NCBI GenBank assembly: GCA_963697355.1
Contig: CAVONV010000023.1
Location: forward strand, 310,001-374,000
From: CAVONV01 sp963697355
GTDB lineage: Bacteria > Acidobacteriota > Vicinamibacteria > Marinacidobacterales > DATDRI01
Direction of reading: 5' to 3'
Length of the DNA: 64,000 nt
How positions within the stretch are numbered: position 1 is the first letter of the stretch; each line of letters begins with the position of its first letter. The notes below the pieces were generated by a model that worked only from the letters and a program-made list of their open reading frames with translations, had not been told where the DNA came from and did no database searches. This document shows positions 18,452-26,645 of the stretch, piece by piece. The position numbers were made by a program, and so were the translations under genes.

Positions 18452-18748
18452 ATGAAAAAGGTCAAGATGCTCACCGGACACGAGATCCCCTTGGATGGGG
18501 ATCTTCTCTATGTTCTCGAATCACTCTACCGAGAGGTCACGCTCAAGCGTGAGCTCAAAGTGACTTTCGAAGACATGATGCGCGAAATCAGCAACTTGGT
18601 TGACGAAATGGATGATGAATCCAGGAAACGGTACCTGATCGAGAGTTTGTTCCTGAATACCGTAACTTATGAGAACGAAAGGCTCGGAGCCTATATGAAC
18701 AAGCTCACGGGGAAGTCCGGGAGCGCACCGAACGAAGACGAACAGTAG
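18452..18748 (+). CDS. Small acidic protein of unknown function
   Basis: A 98-residue, mostly helical, charged protein with no signal peptide and no family I recognise. The N-terminus, VKMLTGHEIPLDGDLLYVLESLY, looks like a compact folded start. The centre (EDMMREISNLVDEMDDESRKRYLIESLFLN) is predicted amphipathic helix. The tail is polar and acidic. Codon use is like that of its neighbours, so it is likely a real gene. It lies 150 bp after the STAS gene and 50 bp before an exported DUF1573 protein. Confidence 0.7.
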   Translation: MKKVKMLTGHEIPLDGDLLYVLESLYREVTLKRELKVTFEDMMREISNLVDEMDDESRKRYLIESLFLNTVTYENERLGAYMNKLTGKSGSAPNEDEQ

Positions 18749-18800
18749 TCGGCAACAAGAAGCGTTCCGAATCGGTAGGATAGTGGGAAAGGAGTTGGGC

Positions 18801-19217
18801 ATGAAGACGTTAGCGGGGTCGTTCGCGGCACTTGCGCTTGTCGTTACCACGACTTTGGGAGAAGAGACGACCAGCAAAGCTCAAAGCAGTACCGTCAATG
18901 GGCCGCGAATCGAGATACAGCCGGAGTCCCACGACTTCGGAAATGTCCAGCAGAATCTCAAGCTCATCAAGGAGTTTGCGCTCACGAACACCGGGGATGA
19001 AGATTTGATCATCAGCCGGATCTCAACGTCATGTGGTTGCACGGCAGCATTGACGGCCGAAAAAGTTGTCAAGCCCGGCAAGAGCACCAGCTTGAAGGTT
19101 ACCTTCGAGACAAGAAGGTACAAAGGTGCCATTCAGCGTAGTGTTTCTATCGCTTCCAATGATCCGCGGAGGGTCCGCACGGTCAAAGTCAAGGCCTTCG
19201 TGGTGGAATCAAACTAA
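18801..19217 (+). CDS. Exported DUF1573 (immunoglobulin-like) protein
   Basis: Starting at ATG 18801, after an AAAGGAG ribosome site, the 138-residue protein has a signal peptide and one DUF1573 domain. Its markers are HDFGNVQQNLKLIKEFALTNTGDEDLIISRISTSCGCTAA and a closing RSVSIASNDPRR. The domain is an Ig-like beta-sandwich common in Bacteroidota and Acidobacteriota envelope proteins. The SCGC pair may bind metal or form a disulfide. Molecular role unknown. An upstream GTG at 18783 would only add six residues before the signal peptide. Confidence 0.85.
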   Translation: MKTLAGSFAALALVVTTTLGEETTSKAQSSTVNGPRIEIQPESHDFGNVQQNLKLIKEFALTNTGDEDLIISRISTSCGCTAALTAEKVVKPGKSTSLKVTFETRRYKGAIQRSVSIASNDPRRVRTVKVKAFVVESN

Positions 19218-19254
19218 TAGCGGTAGATCAAGACATCGAAGAGTGGCGGTTTCC

Positions 19255-20169
19255 TCATCCCACCGCGGGTTCTGCCATGACTGGTTCACTCGCAATGTCG
19301 AGCGCAATCTCTAGGGGCTCTGGAACCGTCACGAGCTCCCAGCGGTCGGTGGCATCGAGTATCTCTTGAACCAGCTCAGCATGTAGGCTGTGCCCACCTC
19401 GCACCGCCACAATGTGCGCTAACAATGGTTTGTCCAGAAGAGCGAGATCGCCAAGGACGTCGAGTATCTTGTGGCGGACGAATTCGTTGTGAAAGCGCAG
19501 CGGGTAGTTGAGAACTCCGGTTTCGCTCAACACGAGTGCGTTGTCGAGAGAGCCCCCCAATGCCAATCCATTTTGCCGAAGATCCTCAACGGTGTTCTGG
19601 AACCCGAAAGTGCGTGCGGGAGCGATTTCCTCGATAAACGATGTTTCGTTGACCTCGAGTGAGTATTCTTGATGATGGAGCATCGGATGGTTGAAGTTGA
19701 TGGTGTAAGTCACCCGCAGGGTTTCGGAAGGATAGGCGGATATGAGGCGGCCTTCGTGCTCGACCGAGACGGGACGCGTGATGCGGATGAAAGACCGAAG
19801 GGTCTCTTGCTCCCTGATGCCGGCTTTGTGGATCAGGTAGACGAAGGGCGAGGCGCTGCCGTCCATAATCGGCACTTCGGCTGCATCGAGCTCGATCAAC
19901 ACGTTGTCGACGGCGAGCGTCCGGAGAGCCGCAAGGAGATGCTCCACCGTCTCGATCTTCGTCTCACCCGATGCTAGACAAGTAGCATGGTTGATACTGC
20001 CCAAATACTGTGCCGTGGCGGGGATGTCGACCCTGTTTGGCCCCGCTCTCCGGAAGACGATTCCTGTGTCCACAGATGCTGGGTTCAGTGTCAACTTGAC
20101 TCGTTGGCCCGAGTGGAGACCAACCCCGACGCAACTCACTTGTCTCTTCAATGTTGTCTGAAATCGCAT
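19255..20169 (-). CDS. lpxC: UDP-3-O-acyl-N-acetylglucosamine deacetylase LpxC
   Basis: LpxC performs the first committed step of lipid A synthesis and marks a diderm with LPS. The ATG at 20169 gives the typical start MRFQTTLKRQVSCVGVGLHSG. The frame is open upstream to 20325 but that part does not match the family. Zinc-ligand motifs are in place: HLLAALRTLAVDN (first His), HKILDVLGDLALL (His and Asp) and the catalytic GGHSLHAELV. The 304-residue length is usual. It converges with the DUF1573 gene on the other strand (37 bp apart). Confidence 0.95.
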   Translation of the reverse strand: MRFQTTLKRQVSCVGVGLHSGQRVKLTLNPASVDTGIVFRRAGPNRVDIPATAQYLGSINHATCLASGETKIETVEHLLAALRTLAVDNVLIELDAAEVPIMDGSASPFVYLIHKAGIREQETLRSFIRITRPVSVEHEGRLISAYPSETLRVTYTINFNHPMLHHQEYSLEVNETSFIEEIAPARTFGFQNTVEDLRQNGLALGGSLDNALVLSETGVLNYPLRFHNEFVRHKILDVLGDLALLDKPLLAHIVAVRGGHSLHAELVQEILDATDRWELVTVPEPLEIALDIASEPVMAEPAVG

Positions 20170-20547
20170 AGAACTTCGAAGCTTAACATCTGAACGCGCG
20201 AATGGCAAAGCAAGGTTCGCGCCAATGTGATACTCTGTCGGGCTCCTTCTGTAAAATATTGAATACAAGAGGATTATTGGCATGTCTTTAATGTGGCGTA
20301 GGAAATGATCGTTTCCAATGCGCAACGATTACACTCCGATGGCATGTCTTTTCAAAACTCACGACCTTCCTATCCGAAGGGAGTTTCTGCTAAAATCGTT
20401 CTTGTTCCCCGGAGGCGCAAAACAATTGGAGAGATGAGTCTCCTGCCGTAGCAGTGGAGCGAGAGGGACGTCGGCCTCGAGGACTGACCGTTGCCCGATT
20501 CTCTCGAGCGGGGCAGGTGTATCAATAGCCAGGAGGAGAAAAGCGGG
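20170..20547. other. Intergenic leader region between lpxC and the Yip1-like gene
   Basis: A 378-bp gap between two divergent genes. A TAAAAT at about 20390 could be a -10 element for the rightward gene, giving a leader near 150 nt. The leader includes the short hairpin GGAGA/TCTCC near 20430 and a longer pairing between CTCGAG-containing segments near 20478 and 20504. I recognise no riboswitch class and no gene here. Confidence 0.3.
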
Positions 20548-21066
20548 ATGGACTTTGCAGGCTACCTGCAGAAAGGAATCCTAATTCTCCAACTCGACAC
20601 GGAAGCGATCCGTGAGGTCTATCGAGACGAAGATGCGCTCATACCGGCCATCCTCTTTGTTGCCCTGGGGGGCATTGCCAGCGGAGTCGGCCAATTCAGC
20701 TTTCAAGGAATGATCCTTGGCGTCTTCATGATGACTTTGGTGTCTTTCGTGATCGTGGGATTGCTCCATGTCCTGGCCCGAATCTTCGGTGGAACGGCGA
20801 CTTTCCTGGAGCTATACCGGCCACTTGGAACCGCTGCGCCTCTACACTGGGTTCTCGTTGTACCCTTTATCGGACCCTTTCTCGGTTTCCTTGCGATGCT
20901 CTACTCGTTCGTCGTCACAGTTAGGGTGGTGGAAACCGCGGGTGAGCTCCCACGTCCCAAAGCCCTAGCTGTGGTTACCCTGCTATTCGGACTGTGTCTC
21001 TTCGTGAGCCTCGTCTTCTTGGCTATCGTGGGATCATTTCTCTTGTTGCGAGCAGTCTTTGGGTAG
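20548..21066 (+). CDS. Yip1-family-like integral membrane protein
   Basis: From ATG 20548, directly after AGGAGGAG, the product has 172 residues. A short soluble N-terminus (to about residue 30, with Arg/Asp/Glu) is followed by four to five hydrophobic helices. The first is AILFVALGGIASGVGQF and the last is LLFGLCLFVSLVFLAIVGSFLLL. The arrangement fits the Yip1 family of bacterial membrane proteins, whose role is unknown. Its stop is 40 bp from the converging topoisomerase VI A stop, with an octamer repeat between. Confidence 0.6.
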   Translation: MDFAGYLQKGILILQLDTEAIREVYRDEDALIPAILFVALGGIASGVGQFSFQGMILGVFMMTLVSFVIVGLLHVLARIFGGTATFLELYRPLGTAAPLHWVLVVPFIGPFLGFLAMLYSFVVTVRVVETAGELPRPKALAVVTLLFGLCLFVSLVFLAIVGSFLLLRAVFG

Positions 21067-21071
21067 GAAGT

Positions 21072-21107
21072 AAGTACTCAAGTACTCGAGTATCCAAGTA
21101 CTGGACT
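21072..21107. repeat. Octamer-periodic repeat between convergent genes
   Basis: Successive 8-bp units AGTACTCA, AGTACTCG, AGTATCCA, AGTACTGG fill the 40 bp between the Yip1-like stop and the topoisomerase VI A stop. GAGTACTC is itself a palindrome, so the block reads similarly on both strands. It overlaps the last base pairs of the top6A stop codon. Confidence 0.75.
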
Positions 21108-22257
21108 AGGGCAGAAACTCGTTCTTCTTCCTAAGTTTCTTCGGCAAATACTCTTCCAAGACATAGTTCAAGCCCCACTTGGCCAAGGCCTGTTGCTCGG
21201 CGCGGACACCCATCTTGAGGAGTTGCCGAATCGCGTTCGTCCAAGAGGCATGGCTCTGGAAGAAAGGGTCGTTCTTCAAAGCATCCTTTGCACGTTTTAT
21301 GTCCACTTCTTTGAGGGGGTGAGTCGGTAGTTTGTAGTCGATGATGTCTTGAGGCGTAACTCCTAAGAAGTGCGCTTTCGGCACACAGAAGAACTGGTTG
21401 ATGTGGGCGGCGTTTCCAGAGCCCACCTTGAGGGTGCGGTAGATGTTGGAGATTCCATAGGGGTCGCAGTCGACGAATGCATAAACGGGGATTTTAGCCT
21501 CATCGGACAGCTTCCGAATGAAGCGTCGCGTCGCTCTAGTAGGGACGCCACCCATCGATACGAGGATACACTTGGCTTTTTGCCAGAACTTGTGACTCTG
21601 GAGACGCTGAAACATGCCTCCCGTCTCGATAGCGAGCACGAACTTGGCATCCGTCTCGAAGGAGAGATGCTCCACCGTGGAAGGGATTGAGTAGGCACCA
21701 GATCCGAACCTCGTGCAATCGATGCGCTCCACTTCGCCGGTCTCGATGTCAGGGTCGTAGACGACGAGCTCACCCGCAACGGCACCACCATGCTCGTCCG
21801 GAATGAAACGAAGTTGCTCCCGGCTCATCTTGGACATGGAGAACATGGCTTCGATGTCATCCATGACGGTGTCAGACTCGACCTGTTCCGTGAAACCAGC
21901 TTCTCCCCAGTTCTTGGACTGGTAGTAAGCATCGCGCTTGGTGGCGAAATCGTTGGTCTCAATGAGCTCCTTGGACAGAGCCATCATTCGGAGTGTTTGT
22001 GCAAACGTTTTGACGGTGGAGACCGTGAGTGTGCGACTTTTCTTCAGTTTCCCGATTTGCAGATACCCGGTTTTCGGGGAGTAGCTCACATTGGCTAGTC
22101 CCCGAACGGGAAGCTTGATATCCGGCTTGGCTCTCTTGAGAACCTTCTTGTGGATGTCTTCTGCGTTTCCTTTGATGAGGTTGAGCGTATCTTGGTCTTT
22201 CTTGCGGTTCCTACGCTTGACGGCCTCCGTGTATCGCTTGGCCTCGCTGGCTCTCAT
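21106..22257 (-). CDS. top6A: DNA topoisomerase VI subunit A (Spo11/Top6A family)
   Basis: The 383-residue DNA-cleaving subunit of a type IIB topoisomerase, which breaks both strands using ATP and is related to meiotic Spo11. The winged-helix CAP part has the catalytic-tyrosine motif KRDAYYQSK (Tyr111/Tyr112). The Toprim part has Glu211 (AIETGGMF) and the Asp pair D263/D265 in FVDCDPYG. All catalytic residues look intact. It overlaps top6B by ATGA, the archaeal-type B-then-A operon. Topo VI is typical of archaea and plants and is scattered in bacteria, so this is notable. Bacterial housekeeping topA is also present in the window. Confidence 0.93.
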   Translation of the reverse strand: MRASEAKRYTEAVKRRNRKKDQDTLNLIKGNAEDIHKKVLKRAKPDIKLPVRGLANVSYSPKTGYLQIGKLKKSRTLTVSTVKTFAQTLRMMALSKELIETNDFATKRDAYYQSKNWGEAGFTEQVESDTVMDDIEAMFSMSKMSREQLRFIPDEHGGAVAGELVVYDPDIETGEVERIDCTRFGSGAYSIPSTVEHLSFETDAKFVLAIETGGMFQRLQSHKFWQKAKCILVSMGGVPTRATRRFIRKLSDEAKIPVYAFVDCDPYGISNIYRTLKVGSGNAAHINQFFCVPKAHFLGVTPQDIIDYKLPTHPLKEVDIKRAKDALKNDPFFQSHASWTNAIRQLLKMGVRAEQQALAKWGLNYVLEEYLPKKLRKKNEFLP

Positions 22258-24065
22258 AGTTTGCGGCTCCTCTCCAGAGTGTCACTGAGGACCGTGATGG
22301 TCTTGTCCCTTTGTCGGTCGCTCAGGGCAAGGATGTCTTGGAGGGCGATGCCGATTTGAGGGATATACTTTTGTATGTAAGCGAGCTTCTTGGCAGCTGC
22401 CTGCTGTCGTCGTCTTCTTCTTATATGGGCGCCCAATTTCCGCCCCACTTCTTGAAGACCCAATCGGAGCTCGCGAAGGATTTCGGGGTAATGTGCGATG
22501 GCTTCCTTGCTCTCCGACGTGAACGGTACCCAAACCGAAGCAATGTGGACGAAGAGAAGAACGGGACCTGAGGGCAACGCGCCTCGGGATTGCTGGAGGC
22601 CGTAATTCCTCCAATCCGTACCGATTGTGGACTTGCTGATGGCGCAGGCCGAGGCTTGGTACTGAAGCGGGACACGGTTGGCGAAACGAAGGACGTCGAC
22701 CGGCTCGTCGGCCGCCAAACCTCCACCGTAGGCGGCACCGACTTCGATTTGAAAAGGGATGCCTCGATAGACTGAGGGTGTGCGAGTCACCGCCTCGTAC
22801 AAATCCGCATCGATCCGTTGTTTGAGTCCGGCCAGGATGAGGTCCTTACCGATGGGTGAGAGGCAGTTCGTCGGCGGAGCCATGATCTTGACGTCTGGGA
22901 TCACACGGTAGATCCTCTCGACCTCATCTCGGGACATCTTCGTGGGGCGCCGATTGGGTTCGATTGCGGCTTTCGTAAGGATCTCGTCGGCCACCTTGGA
23001 CGAAACCCGTGAAAAGTCTCCTTGCAGAACTCCCTTGATGGAGCGGGCCTCGGAATCCTTGAGCATCTTCATGAGCACGCCGAGCTCCACTCCGTATGGA
23101 TGCGGTTTGATCTCCATCGCCTCTTTCGGTAGCTCTTGTATGACGCGGTCGTAGTGGATGGTTTCTCCGTTGGGAGGTGTGTAGCGAATGCTTGCGTGCG
23201 GGTTGGCGACAGCCGTCTGTTCGATGTAGTCGTCCACGGACCGACGCCCGCGTTTGTAGATCCCTGACAGCTCGATCTCCACGCGCGTTCCATGAGACAG
23301 GGGCCAATCGTCGAGTGTCACATCCTTGATGACCTCCGGCGCATTGCGTCGGGTGTCGATATGCATCTCGTAGTAGTGGGCGGGTTTTCTCTTGCTCGTC
23401 CTAGAAGTGATCTTCACTGGCTTGCCCGTGGTGAGCTGACCGTACATTGACGCGGCCGAGATGCCGATGCCCTGTTGACCGCGGCTTTGTTTCAAGGTGT
23501 GAAACTTCGACCCATAGAGGAGCTTGGCAAAGATCTTGGGGATTTGAGCCTTGACGATTCCCGGACCGTTGTCTTGGCAGGCGACACGGAAACGATCCTC
23601 GGAAAGTGCTTGGATGGAAACGTCGAGATCAGGAAGGATGCCTGCGTCCTCACAGGCATCGAGCGAGTTGTCGACGGCTTCCTTGATGGTCGTCAGGAGC
23701 GACTTCTGCGGATTGTCGAATCCGAGCAGATGTCGGTTCCGAGTGAAGAACTCGGAGACGGATATCTCCCTTTGCTTAGCCGCCAAGCTCTCCGCCGTGG
23801 CCCTACGTCCGTTGGTCGGTTGCGTTTCTTCACCCGGTTTGTTGGGTTCTGCGGCTGCTTGCCGACGCTCCAGTTTCGTCGATACCAGCTTGAGAGAGGA
23901 GCTCTTTCGGCGCTCCTGTGGACTCAAAGGGAGCTCGAACTGACTCGACGTACCCTTGACGACCCGCAACGAGCGTTTGGATCCCGTGCGCTTCGTCTTC
24001 TTACTGGTCCCCGAAGGAGTCTTTTTTCTGGATGTTGTCGTCTTTCGTTTGGTTTTGCCTGCCAT
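22254..24065 (-). CDS. top6B: DNA topoisomerase VI subunit B (GHKL ATPase)
   Basis: A 603-residue ATPase subunit. The GHKL Bergerat fold starts near residue 100: N-box IKEAVDNSLDACEDAG (Glu129, Asn133), DNGPGI (165-170) and GQQGIGISAASMYG (196 onward). The transducer includes the likely switch lysine in TSESKEAIAHYPEI. A C-terminal helical stalk ends the chain. The first 95-100 residues are an extra Lys/Arg/Ser/Thr-rich, presumably disordered tail absent from archaeal forms I know, and perhaps DNA-binding. It is first in the operon, with a consensus TATAAT upstream. Its stop overlaps the top6A start. Confidence 0.93.
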   Translation of the reverse strand: MAGKTKRKTTTSRKKTPSGTSKKTKRTGSKRSLRVVKGTSSQFELPLSPQERRKSSSLKLVSTKLERRQAAAEPNKPGEETQPTNGRRATAESLAAKQREISVSEFFTRNRHLLGFDNPQKSLLTTIKEAVDNSLDACEDAGILPDLDVSIQALSEDRFRVACQDNGPGIVKAQIPKIFAKLLYGSKFHTLKQSRGQQGIGISAASMYGQLTTGKPVKITSRTSKRKPAHYYEMHIDTRRNAPEVIKDVTLDDWPLSHGTRVEIELSGIYKRGRRSVDDYIEQTAVANPHASIRYTPPNGETIHYDRVIQELPKEAMEIKPHPYGVELGVLMKMLKDSEARSIKGVLQGDFSRVSSKVADEILTKAAIEPNRRPTKMSRDEVERIYRVIPDVKIMAPPTNCLSPIGKDLILAGLKQRIDADLYEAVTRTPSVYRGIPFQIEVGAAYGGGLAADEPVDVLRFANRVPLQYQASACAISKSTIGTDWRNYGLQQSRGALPSGPVLLFVHIASVWVPFTSESKEAIAHYPEILRELRLGLQEVGRKLGAHIRRRRRQQAAAKKLAYIQKYIPQIGIALQDILALSDRQRDKTITVLSDTLERSRKL

Positions 24066-24151
24066 GTTCCTCCTTTGAGCTCGTCCTCGAGCCTCAAGGG
24101 ATTCGAGTCCTTCAATCGTCGTCTGATGAACTGGATTTATCCGAACGTCGT

Positions 24152-24157
24152 ATTATA
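24152..24157 (-). promoter_or_regulatory. -10 element of the topoisomerase VI operon
   Basis: A perfect TATAAT on the minus strand, about 87 bp upstream of the top6B ATG. A TTCAAT, 16 bp further upstream, is the best -35 candidate but is weak (three of six bases), so an activator or extended contact may be needed. The REP-like inverted repeat lies just upstream. Confidence 0.55.
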
Positions 24158-24190
24158 AGAGAAAACGCCCGTGATTGAACCGAAATGAAA

Positions 24191-24258
24191 TTCTAATTCG
24201 GGGACGGGTAACAAACCCTTTTTTCTAGGATACTAAATCGCCTGTCCCCGAATTAGAA
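24191..24258. repeat. REP-like inverted repeat with GGGGAC arms
   Basis: Two perfect 15-bp arms, TTCTAATTCGGGGAC (24191-24205) and its complement (24244-24258), surround a 38-bp centre. The centre has a small hairpin GGGT/ACCC followed by six T. Similar AATTCGGGGAC arms are known from REP-type elements mobilised by Y1/RAYT transposases. That link is from general knowledge; no transposase gene is in this window. The element sits between the divergent top6B and AsmA-like genes. Confidence 0.7.
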
Positions 24259-24323
24259 CAGCATGATAGGCTTTCTGGAGGTCGGGAGGCCGAGAGTCGC
24301 ATCCGGCCGAGCTACGAGAATCC

Positions 24324-25559
24324 GTGAAAACAAAAACACTTGCCATCGCCTTCCTATTGTTTGCCGTTCTTGCATCGGTTTGGGTCATCGGCATGGATAT
24401 CGACTCGCCCAATCTTGGTGAGGCGATCCTCCGAAAAGTAGGTGCTGCGGGAGGCTTCCGGTTGAAAGCAAGTCGCTTCAAGTGGAATCTGACAAGAGGA
24501 CTAGTGGCGGAGGAGGTGGAGGCTCATTCGGGCTTCCCCGGAGGACGTTTCACAGTTCACATCGACCGGATCCTGTTCGAGCACGAATGGCTCCCGCTGC
24601 TTACAAGAAAAGTCGTGATAAAGCGACTCATCTTGAAGCAGCCGCGGGCGATGATCGTCAAAGCTCGCAACTTCTCTAGTCCGGGGTCTGCTGAATCCGG
24701 TAGAAGTGATAGTGGGTCTCGGGTTCCAAGTCCTTCCAAAGCCTCTATGTCTTTCGATCCCATTCTTCGTGTTTTGGAGTTCTTGATCGAAGATGGAGCT
24801 CTTGTGACCCAAGGGTTCCAGTCAGGAGGAAGCGGCGTCTCCCTAGTCGGCCTAGATCTCGCTTTTCGCAATCTGCAGTTCCAAACTGGAGCCATCACAC
24901 CCTTGCATGGCTTGGTGGCCCAGGCCGAGATCGAAGCACGAACCATGGATGTGGATTCGATTCGACTACGGGAGGTGAGCGGGAGAGTCGATTTCAATAG
25001 GGGACGTGTCGCGGTGGCCGATCTCAACTATTCGACGCCGAACGGCGCTTTTACAGCTCGCATCGGCGTAGATTTCAACCAAATTCCCTTGGGATACGAA
25101 CTGAGTCTCGAAAGCGACCATTACAATATCGGAGCCTACGTCGGAGCGCGAGACAACGACAACTTTCCTTTGGGTTCTCTTTCGTTCGAAGCCACGGGGT
25201 ATGGAACGGACCTCAACAACGCTTCAGGTCAAGGAGTCCTCCGTTTGAATGAGGGCGTCTTGCCCGCTTTTCCGCTCGTGACCGAAGCAGAAAAGAGCCT
25301 GGGACGAGACGGCCTTGCCGGTTCGTCTTTTGAGCCTTTGGGTATACCTTTTGAGGCGAAGAATGGCCACCTGGTTGTGCCGCCCTTTGTACTGCGGACT
25401 GAAGGAGCATCAACCACCATCGGTGGGTCTGTCGGAAGCGAGGGTTCCTTGGCCTTGAGCTTCACCGTGGAAGCTTCCGACGGGAGTGGCGTGTCCCATT
25501 TTCGAGTCAGCGGAACACTGGACCAGCCGCTTGTGGAAGTCGTGACCAATAGCCAGTGA
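24324..25559 (+). CDS. AsmA-like envelope protein
   Basis: A 411-residue protein with a single N-terminal membrane helix (about residues 5-24) and a long beta-rich periplasmic part. GFRLKASRFKWNLTRGLVAEEVEAHS and HIDRILFEHEWLPLLTRKVVIKRLILKQP match the start of AsmA/TamB-type proteins, which bridge the envelope and move phospholipid. The C-terminal part (about 290-400) has the AsmA-like repeat of short beta strands (GQGVLRLNEGVLPAFPL). The GTG start at 24324 gives the right helix position. The last codons and the TGA stop lie inside a heptamer repeat (NSQ-stop). Confidence 0.75.
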   Translation: MKTKTLAIAFLLFAVLASVWVIGMDIDSPNLGEAILRKVGAAGGFRLKASRFKWNLTRGLVAEEVEAHSGFPGGRFTVHIDRILFEHEWLPLLTRKVVIKRLILKQPRAMIVKARNFSSPGSAESGRSDSGSRVPSPSKASMSFDPILRVLEFLIEDGALVTQGFQSGGSGVSLVGLDLAFRNLQFQTGAITPLHGLVAQAEIEARTMDVDSIRLREVSGRVDFNRGRVAVADLNYSTPNGAFTARIGVDFNQIPLGYELSLESDHYNIGAYVGARDNDNFPLGSLSFEATGYGTDLNNASGQGVLRLNEGVLPAFPLVTEAEKSLGRDGLAGSSFEPLGIPFEAKNGHLVVPPFVLRTEGASTTIGGSVGSEGSLALSFTVEASDGSGVSHFRVSGTLDQPLVEVVTNSQ

Positions 25560-25763
25560 CCAGTCCGCCTTCGCTCCGGATGGTGAGTACGTTCCGGAGC
25601 TTCGGCGAGACTCGCCGAAGTCGCTGGCCCACCGATCGAGTCCGCGACGGAGGCGGTAGCCGTTGACGATGCAAATCGACATCAACGGCGAAGGCGGGTG
25701 ACCAGTGACCAGTAGAATACAGACACTTACCCGATCACTGGTAACTGATAACTGGCCACTGTT
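25543..25763. repeat. Heptamer-periodic repeat interrupted by GC-rich palindromic element (copy A)
   Basis: The heptamers TGACCAA, TAGCCAG, TGACCAG run from 25543 to 25564 and contain the AsmA-like stop codon. They resume at 25699 (TGACCAG, TGACCAG, then ACTGGTA, ACTGATA, ACTGGCC to 25763). Between them, 25564-25697 is a GC-rich element with outer arms CCGCCTTCGC / GCGAAGGCGG and an inner 10-bp hairpin CTTCGGCGAG / CTCGCCGAAG. A related copy is at 52390-52460. Confidence 0.75.
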
Positions 25764-25776
25764 GGCTCTCCTGCGA

Positions 25777-26643
25777 CTACTGTCTTGGCCTGAACATCGC
25801 CGCCGCGACCTGTTCTGAGAGTAAGCCGAAGAGAAAGAAGGCCGCAGAAGCCGTAATGAACAGTACAGAGGTATTGGTGACGTGCATTTCGGTGATGATC
25901 GTGTAGATGAGGTAGCCAGATCCAAGGAGAAAGAAGAAAGCCGAAAAAGGAAGAAAAATCCTCAGGGGGCTGAAAAGTGTAATCATCCGAAAGATGATCA
26001 CCAAGAAACGTCCTCCCTCTCGCCAGGGCCGCATCTTGCTTTTGGACTTGTCAGCTCTTTGTTTCCCGTCGATGGGAACAAAAGTGACGTTGTAGCCTGC
26101 CTTCAGGAATGACAGCGTACTCGTGGTTGGATAACTGAATCCGTTCGGGAACAAATGCAGAAACTCAGCCATTCTCTCCCTTCGAGCGGCACGAAATCCC
26201 GAAGTGAGGTCGGAGATCTGGAATCCGGACAGAAACGATGCGAACCGAGCCAGGAGAGCATTGCCAGCACCTCTCGAGAAGGTGGCTTGTGCGTCCCAAG
26301 AGCGTGAGCCGACCACGAGATCGTACTCGTCGAGTGGTTGGATGAGCTTCTTCATGTCTTCTGGAGAGTGCTGGCCGTCTGCATCCATCAACAGAACGAA
26401 CTCACCTCGTGCTTCTCGAATGGCCGTTTTGACGGCCGCGCCGTTCCCTTTGTTGTACGGGTGGCGGATGACGCGAGCCCCTGCTTCCGCCGCTGCCTCG
26501 AGAGTATGGTCGGACGACCCGTCGTCGATGACGAGCACCTCGAGCCACTGGGCGGCGGCGCTCACCTGCCCGATGATCTCGCCAATCGAAGCTTCTTCAT
26601 TGAAAGCTGGAATGAGTACACTGACTTGGCCGGATTTGACCAT
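25777..26643 (-). CDS. Family 2 glycosyltransferase, polyprenyl-phosphate type
   Basis: A 288-residue GT-A enzyme. The N-terminal catalytic domain has SVLIPAFNEEASIGEI, VIDDGSSDHT and the metal-binding LLMDADGQHSPED. Two C-terminal membrane helices (about residues 215-240 and 250-280) anchor it. These traits fit dolichyl/undecaprenyl-phosphate sugar transferases such as DPMS or ArnC-like proteins. The sugar is unknown. It starts 2 bp after the upstream glycosyltransferase, so both form an operon. Confidence 0.85.
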   Translation of the reverse strand: MVKSGQVSVLIPAFNEEASIGEIIGQVSAAAQWLEVLVIDDGSSDHTLEAAAEAGARVIRHPYNKGNGAAVKTAIREARGEFVLLMDADGQHSPEDMKKLIQPLDEYDLVVGSRSWDAQATFSRGAGNALLARFASFLSGFQISDLTSGFRAARRERMAEFLHLFPNGFSYPTTSTLSFLKAGYNVTFVPIDGKQRADKSKSKMRPWREGGRFLVIIFRMITLFSPLRIFLPFSAFFFLLGSGYLIYTIITEMHVTNTSVLFITASAAFFLFGLLSEQVAAAMFRPRQ

Positions 26644-26645
26644 CT

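Noticed and set aside
21072..21107. CRISPR array at the short tandem repeats
   Set aside because: Units are 7-8 bp and contiguous, without spacers, and no cas genes are present.
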